DNA from: Diorhabda sublineata
Lineage: Eukaryota > Arthropoda > Insecta > Coleoptera > Chrysomelidae
Assembly (NCBI RefSeq): GCF_026230105.1
Contig: NC_079474.1
Location: forward strand, 20,912,794-20,976,793
Reading direction: 5' to 3'
DNA: 64,000 bases
In this document: positions 51,901 to 63,500 of the stretch, piece after piece
Layout of the letters: each line of letters starts with the position of its first letter
Position numbering within the stretch: position 1 is the first letter of the stretch
Notes under the pieces: model-generated
Database searches by the model: none
What the model was told of the DNA's origin: nothing
What the model saw: the letters and a program-made list of their open reading frames with translations, nothing else
Position numbers and translations under genes: made by a program

Positions 51901-53500
51901 AAGCCCATTGAGGTCAATTATCACTTTGTGTTGATTGAAAATTTTCAAAGTCAATCTTTCTAATTTGAAGTCGAAACTCATCAATTCTTATATATCTGAG
52001 TGGGTTTGCATCTTACTACGTCAGATATCGTCGATTAACATCCATTGAAGCCCATTGAAGTCGATTGTCACTTTGTGTTGATTGAAAATTTTCAAAGTCT
52101 ATCTGCCTAATTTGAAGTCGAATTTCAACATTTCTCATATATTTGAGTGAGTTTGCATTTAACTTTGACAGATATCGTCGATAAACATCCATCGAAGCCC
52201 ATTGAAATCGATTGTCACCTGGTGTTGAATAAAAATTTTCAAAGTCAATCTTTCTAATTTGAAGTCGAAACTCATAAATTCTTATATATCTGAGTGGGTT
52301 TGCATCTTACTTTGTCAGATATCGTCGATTAACATCCATTGAAGTCGATTGTCACTTTGTGTTGATTGAAAATTTTCAAAGTCAATCTTCCTAATTTGGA
52401 GTCGAAACTCACAGATTCTTATAAATCTGAGTGGGTTTGCATCTTACTTTGTCAGATATCGTCGATTAACATCCATTGAAGCCCATTGAAGTCGATTGTC
52501 ACCTTGTGTTGATTGAAAATTTTCAAAGTCTATCTTCCTAATTTGAAATCGAAACATATCAATTCTTATATATCTGAGTGAGTTTGCATCTAACTTTGTC
52601 AGATATCGTCGATTAACATCCATTGAAGACAAGTAAGGTCGATTGTCACTTTGTGTTAATTGAAAATTTTTAGAGTCAATCTTCCTACTTTGAAATCGAA
52701 ACTCATCAATTCTTATATATCTGAGTGAGTTTGCATCTAAATTTTTCAGATATCGTCGATTAACATCCATTGAAGACAATTAAGTACGATTGTCACTTTG
52801 TGTTGATTAAAAATTTTCAAAGTCTATCTTCCTAATTTGAAATCGAAACTCATCAATTGTTATATATCTGAGTGAGTTTGCATCTAAATTTTTCAGATAT
52901 CGTCGATTAACATCCATTGAAGCCCATTGAGGTCAATTATCACTTTGTGTTGATTGAAAATTTTCAAAGTCTATCTTCCTAATTTGAAACCGAAACTCAT
53001 CAATTCTTATATATCTGAGTGAGTTTGCATCTAAATTTTTCAGATACCGTCGATTAACATCCATTGAAGCCCATTGAGGTCGATTGTCACTTTGTGTTGA
53101 TTGAAAATTTGCAAAGTCTATCTTCCTAATTTTAAGTCGAATTTCAACATTCCTTATACATTCGAGTGAGTTTGCATCTAACTTTGTCAGATATCGTCGA
53201 TTAACATCCAATGAATCCCATTGAAGTCGATTGTCACTTTGTGTTGATTGAAAATTTTCAAAGTCTATCTTCCTAATATGAAGTGGAATTTCAACATTTC
53301 TCATATATTTGAGTGAGTTTGCATCTAACTTTGACAGATATCGTCGATAAACATCCATCGAAGCCCATTGAAATCGATTGTCACCTTGTGTTGAATAAAA
53401 ATTTTCAAAGTCAATCTTTCTAATTTGAAGTCGAAACTCATAAATTCTTATATATCTGAGTGGGTTTGCATCTTACTTTGTCAGATATCGTCGATTAACA
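48966..53500. repeat. Large higher-order block, copy 2 (about 4.5 kb)
   Basis: This starts at the junction aatcaatcccattg (near 48,970), where similarity to the third copy breaks off. It resembles copy 1 but has extra monomers near 51,250-52,250, where segments with the tatctgcctaatttg variant are repeated (near 51,072, 51,366 and 52,101). Its right part (about 52,200-53,500) matches 47,700-48,968 at a 4,533-bp step and 57,500-58,760 at a 5,260-bp step. Confidence 0.83.
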
Positions 53501-55090
53501 TCCATTGAAGCCCATTGAAGTCGATTGTCACTTTGTGTTGATTGAAAATTTTCGAAGTCAATCTTCCTAATTTGAAGTCGAAACTCACAGATTCTTATAA
53601 ATCTGAGTGGGTTTGCATCTTACTTTGTCAGATATCGTCGATTAACATCCATTGAAGCCCATTGAAGTCGATTGTCACCTTGTGTTGATTGAAAATTTTC
53701 AAAGTCTATCTTCCTAATTTGAAATCGAAACATATCAATTCTTATATATCTGAGTGAGTTTGCATCTCACTTTGTCAGATATCGTCGATTAACATCCATT
53801 GAATCCCATTGAGGTCAATTATCACTTTGTGTTGATTGAAAATTTTTAAAGTCTATCTTCCTAATTTGAAATCGAAACTCATCAATTCTTATATATCTGA
53901 GTGAGTTTGCATCTCACTTTGTCAGATATCGTCGATTAACATCCATTGAATCCCATTGAGGTCAATTATCACTTTGTGTTGATTGAAAATTTTTAAAGTC
54001 TATCTTCCTAATTTGAAATCGAAACTCATCAATTCTTATATATCTGAGTGAGTTTGCAACTAAATTTTTCAGATATCGTCGATTAACATCCATTGAAGCC
54101 CATTGAGGTCGATTGTCACTTTGTGTTGATTGAAAATTTTCAAAGTCTATCTTCCTAATTTTAAGTCGAATTTCAACATTTCTATATATTTGAGTGAGTT
54201 TGCATCTAACTTTGTCATTTATCGTCGATTAACATCCAATGAATCCCATTGAAATCGATTGTCACCTTGTGTTGAATAAAAATTTTCAAAGTCAATCTTT
54301 CTAATTTGAAGTCGAAACTCATAAATTCTTTTATATCTGAGTGGGTTTGCATCTTACTTTGTCAGATATCGTCGATTAACATCCATTGAAGCCCATTGAA
54401 GTCGATTGTCACCTTGTGTTGATTGAAAATTTTCAAAGTCAATCTTCCTAATTTGAAGTCGAAACTCATAAATTCTTATATATCTGAGTGGGTTTGCATC
54501 TTACTTTGTCAGATATCGTCGATTAAAATCCATTGAAGCCCATTGAGGTCAATTATCACTTTGTGTTGATTGAAAATTTTCAAAGTCTATCTTCCTAATT
54601 TGAAGTCGAATTTCAACATTTCTTATATATTTGAGTGAGTTTGCATCTAACTTTGTCAGATATCGTCGATTAACATCCATTGAAGTCGACTGTCACTTTG
54701 TGTTGATTGAAAATTTTCAAAGTCTATCTTCCTAATTTTAAGTCGAATTTCAACATTTCTTATACATTTGAGTGAGTTTGCATCTAACTTTGTCAGATAT
54801 CGTCGATTAACATCCATTGAAGCCCATTGAAGTCGATTGTCACCTTGTGTTGATTAAAAATTTTCAAAGTCAATCTCTCTAATTTGGAGTCGAAACTCAT
54901 AAATTCTTATATATCTGAGTGGGTTTGCATCTTACTTTGTCAGATATCGTCGATTAACATCCATTGAAGCCCATTGAGGTCAATTATCACTTTGTGTTGA
55001 TAGAAAATTTTCAAAGTCCATCTTCCTAATTTGAAGTCGAATTTCAACATTTCTCATATATTTGAGTGTGATTGCATTTAACTTTGACAG
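53501..55090. repeat. Left copy of the 5.4-5.5 kb-spaced duplication
   Basis: This matches about 59,045-60,497. The step is 5,544 bp at acagattcttataaatc (53,587/59,131) and 5,397 bp at gtcatttatcg (54,214/59,611). The 147-bp drop is explained by one extra monomer in this copy: adjacent near-identical units carrying gaatcccattgaggtcaatt near 53,801 and 53,948. At gttgatagaaaa the step becomes 5,407, because the other copy has an extra 10-mer at 60,211. Confidence 0.87.
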
Positions 55091-55729
55091 ATATCGTCGA
55101 TAAACATCCATCGAAGCCCATTGAAATCGATTGTCACCTTGTGTTGAATAAAAATTTTCAAAGTCAATCTTTCTAATTTGAAGTCGAAACTCATAAATTC
55201 TTATATATCTGAGTGAGTTTGCATCTAAATTTTTCAGATATCGTCGATTAACATCCATTGAAGCCCATTGAAGTCGATTGTCACTTTGTGTTGATTGAAA
55301 ATTTTCAAAGTCTATCTTCCTAATTTGAAGTCGAATTTCAACATTTCTCATATATTTGAGTGAGTTTGCATTTAACTTCGACAGATATCGTCGATAAACA
55401 TCCATCGAAGCCCATTGAAATCGATTGTCACCTTGTGTTGAATAAAAATTTTCAAAGTCAATCTTTCTAATTTGAAGTCGAAACTCATAAATTCTTATAT
55501 ATCTGAGTGAGTTTGCATCTAAATTTTTCAGATATCGTCGATTAACATCCATTGAAGCCCATTGAAGTCGATTGTCACCTTGTGTTGATTGAAAATTTTC
55601 AAAGTCTATCTTCCTAATTTGAAATCGAAACATATCAATTCTTATATATCTGAGTGAGTTTGCATCTCACTTTGTCAGATATCGTCGATTAACATCCATT
55701 GAATCCCATTGAGGTCAATTATCACTTTG
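55091..55729. repeat. Short segment with internal 294-bp dimer repeat
   Basis: A class I monomer ending in gataaacatccatcgaagcc and a class II monomer with gttgaataaaaat form a dimer. It appears near 55,020-55,270 and again near 55,310-55,560. Together with flanking monomers it gives the 217-codon open run at 54,980-55,633, which is repeat translation only. Confidence 0.75.
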
Positions 55730-58700
55730 TGTTGATTGAAAATTTTCAAAGTCTATCTTCCTAATTTTAAGTCGAATTTCAACATTTCTTATACATTCGA
55801 GTGAGTTTGCATCTAACTTTGTCAGATATCGTCGATTAACATCCAATGAATCCCATTGAAGTCGATTGCACTTTGTGTTGATTGAAAATTTTCAAAGTCT
55901 ATCTTCCTAATTTGAAGTCGAATTTCAACATTTCTCATATATTTGAGTGAGTTTGCATCTAACTTTGACAGATATCGTCGATTAACATCCATCGAAGCCC
56001 ATTGAAGTCGATTGTCACCTTGTGTTCATGGAAAATATTCAAAGTCAATCTTCGTAATTTGAAGTCGAAACTAATCAATTCTTATATATCTGAGTGAGTT
56101 TGCATCTAACTTTCTCAGATATCGTCGATAAACATCCATTGAAGACAATTAAGTACGATTGTCACTTTGTGTTGATTAAAAATTTTCAAAGTCTATCTTC
56201 CTAATTTGAAATCGAAACATATCAATTCTTATACATCTGAGTGAGTTTACATCTCACTTTGTCAGATATCGTCGATTAACATCCATTGAAGCCCATTGAG
56301 GTCAATTATCACTTTGTGTTGATTGAAAATTTTCAAAGTCTATCTTCCTAATTTGAAATCGAAACTCATCAATTCTTATATATCTGAGTGAGTTTGCATC
56401 TAAATTTTTCAGATACCGTCGATTAACATCCATTGAAGCCCATTGAGATCGATTGTCACTTTGTGTTGATTGAAAATTTGCAAAGTCTATCTTCCTAATT
56501 TTAAGTCGAATTTCAACATTCCTTATACATTTGAGTGAGTTTGCATCTAACTTTGTCAGATATCGTCGATTAACATCCAATGAATCCCATTGAAGTCGAT
56601 TGTCACTTTGTGTTGATTGAAAATTTTCAAAGTCTATCTTCCTAATATGAAGTGGAATTTCAACATTTCTCATATATTTGAGTGAGTTTGCATCTAACTT
56701 TGACAGATATCGTCGATTAACATCCATTGAAGCCCATTGAGGTCAATTATCACTTTGTGTTGATTGAAAATTTTCAAAGTCTATCTTCCTAATTTGAAGT
56801 CGAATTTCAACATTTCTTATATATTTGAGTGAGTTTGCATCTAACTTTGTCAGATATCGTCGATTAACATCCATTGAAGTCGATTGTCACTTTGTGTTGA
56901 TTGAAAATTTTCAAAGTCTATCTTCCTAATTTCAAGTCGAATTTCAACATTCCTTATACATTTGAGTGAGTTTGCATCTAACTTTGTCAGATATCGTCGA
57001 TTAACATCCAATGAATCCCATTGAAGTCGATTGTCACTTTGTGTTGATTGAAAATTTTCAAAGTCTATCTTCCTAACTTGAAGTCGAATTTCAACATTTC
57101 TTATATATTTGAGTGAGTTTGCATTTAACTTTGACAGATATCGTCGATAAACATCCATCGAAGCCCATTGAAATCGATTGTCACCTTGTGTTGAATAAAA
57201 ATTTTCAAAGTCAATCTTTCTAATTTGAAGTCGAAACTCATAAATTCTTATATATCTGAGTGGGTTTGCATCTTACTTCGTCAGATATCGTCGATTAACA
57301 TCCATTGAAGCCCATTGAAGTCGATTGTCACTTTGTGTTGATTGAAAATTTTCAAAGTCTATCTGCCTAATTTGAAGTCGAATTTCAACATTTCTCATAT
57401 ATTTGAGTGAGTTTGCATTTAACTTTGACAGATATCGTCGATAAACATCCATCGAAGCCCATTGAAATCGATTGTCACCTGGTGTTGAATAAAAATTTTC
57501 AAAGTCAATCTTTCTAATTTGAAGTCGAAACTCATAAATTCTTATATATCTGAGTGGGTTTGCATCTTACTTTGTCAGATATCGTCGATTAACATCCACT
57601 GAAGTCGATTGTCACTTTGTGTTGATTGAAAATTTTCAAAGTTAATCTTCCTAATTTGGAGTCGAAACTCACAGATTCTTATAAATCTGAGTGGGTTTGC
57701 ATCTTACTTTGTCAGATATCGTCGATTAACATCCATTGAAGCCCATTGAAGTCGATTGTCACCTTGTGTTGATTGAAAATTTTCAAAGTCTATCTTCCTA
57801 ATTTGAAATCGAAACATATCAATTCTTATATATCTGAATGAGTTTGCATCTAACTTTGTCAGATATCGTCGATTAACATCCATTGAAGACAAGTAAGGTC
57901 GATTGTCACTTTGTGTTAATTGAAAATTTTTAGAGTCAATCTTCCTACTTTGAAATCGAAACTCATCAATTCTTATATATCTGAGTGAGTTTGCATCTAA
58001 ATTTTTCAGATATCGTCGATTAACATCCATTGATGACAATTAAGTACGATTGTCACTTTGTGTTGATTAAAAATTTTCAAAGTCTATCTTCCTAATTTGA
58101 AATCGAAACTCATCAATTCTTATATATCTGAGTGAGTTTGCATCTAAATTTTTCAGATATCGTCGATTAACATCCATTGAAGCCCATTGAGGTCAATTAT
58201 CACTTTGTGTTGATTGAAAATTTTCAAAGTCTATCTTCCTAATTTGAAACCGAAACTCATCAATTCTTATATATCTGAGTGAGTTTGCATCTAAATTTTT
58301 CAGATACCGTCGATTAACATCCATTGAAGCCCATTGAGGTCGATTGTCACTTTGTGTTGATTGAAAATTTGCAAAGTCTATCTTCCTAATTTTAAGTCGA
58401 ATTTCAACATTCCTTATACATTTGAGTGAGTTTGCATCTAACTTTGTCAGATATCGTCGATTAACATCCAATGAATCCCATTGAAGTCGATTGTCACTTT
58501 GTGTTGATTGAAAATTTCCAAAGTCTATCTTCCTAATATGAAGTGGAATTTCAACATTTCTCATATATTTGAGTGAGTTTGCATCTAACTTTGACAGATA
58601 TCGTCGATAAACATCCATCGAAGCCCATTGAAATCGATTGTCACCTTGTGTTGAATAAAAATTTTCAAAGTCAATCTTTCTAATTTGAAGTCGAAACTCA

Positions 58701-58761
58701 TAAATTCTTATATATCTGAGTGGGTTTGCATCTTACTTTGTCAGATATCGTCGATTAACAT
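55730..58761. repeat. Large higher-order block, copy 3 (about 3.0 kb)
   Basis: 55,730-57,597 matches 49,440-51,308 at a 6,289-bp step (ggaaaatattc at 49,741/56,030). 56,753-58,761 matches 46,960-48,968 at 9,793 bp. The block is thus a mosaic of the arrangements in copies 1 and 2. A few private changes are visible, such as ccactgaag near 57,596, gaatgagtttg near 57,836 and ttgatgacaatt near 58,030. Confidence 0.85.
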
Positions 58762-60500
58762 CCATTGAAGCCCATTGAAGTCGATTGTCACTTTGTGTTG
58801 ATTGAAAATTTTCAAAGTCTATCTGCCTAATTTGAAGTCGAATTTCAACATTTCTCATATATTTGAGTGAGTTTGCATTTAACTTTGACAGATATCGTCG
58901 ATAAACATCCATCGAAGCCCATTGAAATCGATTGTCACCTTGTGTTGAATAAAAATTTTCAAAGTCAATCTTTCTAATTTGAAGTCGAAACTCATAAATT
59001 CTTATATATCTGAGTGTTTTTGCATCTTACTTTGTCAGATATCGTCGATTAACATCCATTGAAGTCGATTGTCACTTTGTGTTGATTGAAAATTTTCAAA
59101 GTCAATCTTCCTAATTTGAAGTCGAAACTCACAGATTCTTATAAATCTGAGTGGGTTTGCATCTTACTTTGTCAGATATCGTCGATTAACATCCATTGAA
59201 GCCCATTGAAGTCGATTGTCACCTTGTGTTGATTGAAAATTTTCAAAGTCTATCTTCCTAATTTGAAATCGAAACATATCAATTCTTATATATCTGAGTG
59301 AGTTTGCATCTCACTTTGTCAGATATCGTCGATTAACATCCATTGAATCCCATTGAGGTCAATTATCACTTTGTGTTGATTGAAAATTTTTAAAGTCTAT
59401 CTTCCTAATTTGAAATCGAAACTCATCAATTCTTATATATCTGAGTGAGTTTGCAATTAAATTTTTCAGATATCGTCGATTAACATCCATTGAAGCCCAT
59501 TGAGGTCGATTGTCACTTTGTGTTGATTGAAAATTTTCAAAGTCTATCTTCCTAATTTTAAGTCGAATTTCAACATTTCTATATATTTGAGTGAGTTTGC
59601 ATCTAACTTTGTCATTTATCGTCGATTAACATCCAATGAATCCCATTGAAATCGATTGTCACCTTGTGTTGAATAAAAATTTTCAAAGTCAATCTTTCTA
59701 ATTTGAAGTCGAAACTCATAAATTCTTTTATATCTGAGTGGGTTTGCATCTTACTTTGTCAGATATCGTCGATTAACATCCATTGAAGCCCATTGAAGTC
59801 GATTGTCACCTTGTGTTGATTGAAAATTTTCAAAGTCAATCTTCCTAATTTGAAGTCGAAACTCATAAATTCTTATATATCTGAGTGGGTTTGCATCTTA
59901 CTTTGTCAGATATCGTCGATTAACATCCATTGAAGCCCATTGAGGTCAATTATCACTTTGTGTTGATTGAAAATTTTCAAAGTCTATCTTCCTAATTTGA
60001 AGTCGAATTTCAACATTTCTTATATATTTGAGTGAGTTTGCATCTAACTTTGTCAGATATCGTCGATTAACATCCATTGAAGTCGACTGTCACTTTGTGT
60101 TGATTGAAAATTTTCAAAGTCTATCTTCCTAATTTTAAGTCGAATTTCAACATTTCTTATACATTTGAGTGAGTTTGCATCTAACTTTGTCAGATATCGT
60201 CGATTAACATCCATTGGAGCCCATTGAAGCCCATTGAAGTCGATTGTCACCTTGTGTTGATTAAAAATTTTCAAAGTCAATCTCTCTAATTTGGAGTCGA
60301 AACTCATAAATTCTTATATATCTGAGTGGGTTTGCATCTTACTTTGTCAGATATCGTCGATTAACATCCATTGAAGCCCATTGAGGTCAATTATCACTTT
60401 GTGTTGATAGAAAATTTTCAAAGTCCATCTTCCTAATTTGAAGTCGAATTTCAACATTTCTCATATATTTGAGTGAGTTTGCATTTAACTTCGACAGATA
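58762..60500. repeat. Right copy of the 5.4-5.5 kb-spaced duplication
   Basis: From about 59,045 this is collinear with 53,501-55,090 (see that entry). It has a single copy of the monomer that is doubled near 53,801-54,090. It also has a private 10-bp insertion at the 60,211 junction. Confidence 0.85.
60211..60240. repeat. Triple 10-mer junction (157-bp monomer)
   Basis: Three 10-mers stand in tandem: ccattggagc, ccattgaagc and ccattgaagt. The paralogous junction near 54,811 has only two. The offset between the paralogues changes from 5,397 to 5,407 across this point, so this is a 10-bp gain in one copy or loss in the other. It is the only triple I found. Confidence 0.93.
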
Positions 60501-63500
60501 TCGTCGATAAACATCCATCGAAGCCCATTGAAATCGATTGTCACCTTGTGTTGAATAAAAATTTTCAAAGTCAATCTTTCTAATTTGAAGTCGAAACTCA
60601 TAAATTCTTATATATCTGAGTGAGTTTGCATCTCACTTTGTCAGATATCGTCGATTAACATCCATTGAATCCCATTGAGGTCAATTATCACTTTGTGTTG
60701 ATTGAAAATTTGCAAAGTCTATCTTCCTAATTTTAAGTCGAATTTCAACATTCCTTATACATTTGAGTGAGTTTGCATCTAACTTTGTCAGATATCGTCG
60801 ATTAACATCCAATGAATCCCATTGAAGTCGATTGTCACTTTGTGTTGATTGAAAATTTCCAAAGTCTATCTTCCTAATATGAAGTGGAATTTCAACATTT
60901 CTCATATATTTGAGTGAGTTTGCATCTAACTTTGACAGATATCGTCGATAAACATCCATCGAAGCCCATTGAAATCGATTGTCACCTTGTGTTGAATAAA
61001 AATTTTCAAAGTCAATCTTTCTAATTTGAAGTCGAAACTCATAAATTCTTATATATCTGAGTGGGTTTGCATCTTACTTTGTCAGATATCGTCGATTAAC
61101 ATCCATTGAAGCCCATTGAAGTCGATTGTCACTTTGTGTTGATTGAAAATTTTCAAAGTCAATCTTCCTAATTTGAAGTCTAAACTCATAAATTCTTATA
61201 TATCTGAGTGGGTTTGCATCTTACTTTGTCAGATATCGTCGATTAACATCCATTGAAGCCCATTGAGGTCAATTATCACTTTGAGTTGATTGAAAATTTT
61301 CAAAGTCTATCTTCCCAATTTGAAGTCGAATTTCAACATTTCTTATATATTTGAGTGAGTTTGCATCTAATTTTGTCAGATATCGTCGATTAACATCCAT
61401 TGGAGTCGATTGTCACTTTGTGTTGGTTGAAAATTTTCAAAGTCTATCTTCCTAATTTTAAGTCTAAACTCATAAATTCTTATATATCTGAGTGGGTTTG
61501 CATCTTACTTTGTCAGATATCGTCGATTAACATCCATTGAAGCCCATTGAAGTCGATTGTCACTTTGTGTTGATTGAAAATTTTCAAAGTCAATCTTCCT
61601 AATTTGAAGTCTAAACTCATAAATTCTTATATATCTGAGTGGGTTTGCATCTCACTTTGTCAGATATCGTCGATTAACATCCATTAAAGCCCATTGAGGT
61701 CAATTATCACTTTGTGTTGATTGTAAATTTCCAAAGTCTATCTTCCCAATTTGAAGTCGAATTTCAACATTTCTTATATATTTGAGTGAGTTTGCATCTA
61801 ATTTTGACAGATATCGTCGATAAACATCCATCGAAGCCCATTGAAATCGATTGTCACCTTGTGTTGAATAAAAATTTTCCATGTCAATCTTTCTAATTTG
61901 AAGTCGAAACTCATAAATTCTTATATATCTGAGTGGGTTTGCATCTTACTTTGTCAGATATCGTCGATTAACATCCATTGAAGCCCATTGAAGTCGATTG
62001 TCACCTTGTGTTGATTGAAAATTTTCAAAGTCAATCTTCCTAATTTGAAGTCGAAACTCATAAATTCTTATATATCTGAGTGAGTTTGCATCTAACTTTG
62101 TCAGATATCGTCGATTAACATCCATTGAAGTCGATTGTCACTTTGTGTTGATTGAAAATTTTCAAAGTCTATCTTCCTAATTTGAAATCGAATTTCAACA
62201 TTTCTCATATATTTGAGTGAGTTTGCATCTAACTTTGGCAGATATCGTCGATTAACATCCATTGAAGTCGATTGTCACTTTATGTTGATTGAAAATTTTC
62301 AAAGTCAATCTTTCTAATTTGAAGTCGAAACTCATAAATTCTTATATATCTGAGTGAGTTTGCATCTAAATTTTTCAGATATCGTCGATTAACATCCATT
62401 GAAGCCCATTGAAGTCGATTGTCACCTTGTGTTGATTGAAAATTTTCAAAGTCTATCTTCCTAATTTGAAATCGAAACATATCAATTCTTATATATCTGA
62501 GTGAGTTTGCATCTCACTTTGTCAGATATCGTCGATTAACATCCATTGAATCCCATTGAGGTCAATTATCACTTTGTGTTGATTGAAAATTTTCAAATTC
62601 TACCTTCCTAATTTGAAATCGAAACTCATCAATTCTTATATATCTGAGTGAGTTTGCAACTAAATTTTTCAGATATCGTCGATTAACATCCATTGAAGCC
62701 TATTGAGGTCGATTGTCACTTTGTGTTGATTGAAAATTTTCAAAGTCTATCTTCCTAATTTGAAGTCGAAACTCATAAATTCTTATATATCTGAGTGAGT
62801 TTGCATCTAACTTTGTCAGATATCGTCGATTAACATCCATTGAAGTCGATTGTCACTTTGTGTTGGTTGAAAATTTTCAAAGTCTATCTTCCTAATTTTA
62901 AGTCGAATTTCAACATTTCTTATACATTTGAGTGAGTTTGCATCTAACTTTGTCAGATATCGTCGATTAACATCCATTGAAGACAAGTAAGGTCGATTGT
63001 CACTTTGTGTTAATTGAAAATTTTTAGAGTCAATCTTCCTAATTTGAAATCGAAACTCATCAATTCTTATATATCTGAGTGAGTTTGCATCTAAATTTTT
63101 CAGATATCGTCGATTAACATCCATTGAAGCCCATTGAGGTCGATTGTCACTTTGTGTTGATTGAAAATTTTCAAAGTCTATCTTCCTAATTTTAAATCGA
63201 ATTTCAACATTTCTTATACATTTGAGTGAGTTTGCATCTAACTTTGTCAAATATCGTCTATTAACATCCAATGAATCCCATTGAAGTCGATTGCACTTTG
63301 TGTTGATTGAAAATTTTCAAAGTCTATCTTCCTAATTTGAAGTCGAATTTCAACATTTCTCATATATTTGAGTGAGTTTGCATCTTACTTTGTCAGATAT
63401 CGTCGATTAACATCCATTGAAGCCCATTGAAGTCGATTGTCACTTTGTGTTGATTGAAAATTTTCAAAGTCAATCTTCCTAATTTGAAGTCTAAACTCAT

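Noticed and set aside
252..63271. About 65 minus-strand open frames of 60-304 codons with a shared 49-residue repeat
   Set aside because: They are translations of the satellite. The frame is kept only through 147-bp monomers and is broken by 137- and 146-bp monomers and by the class II cttac stop. No unique ends, domains or gene signals are visible.
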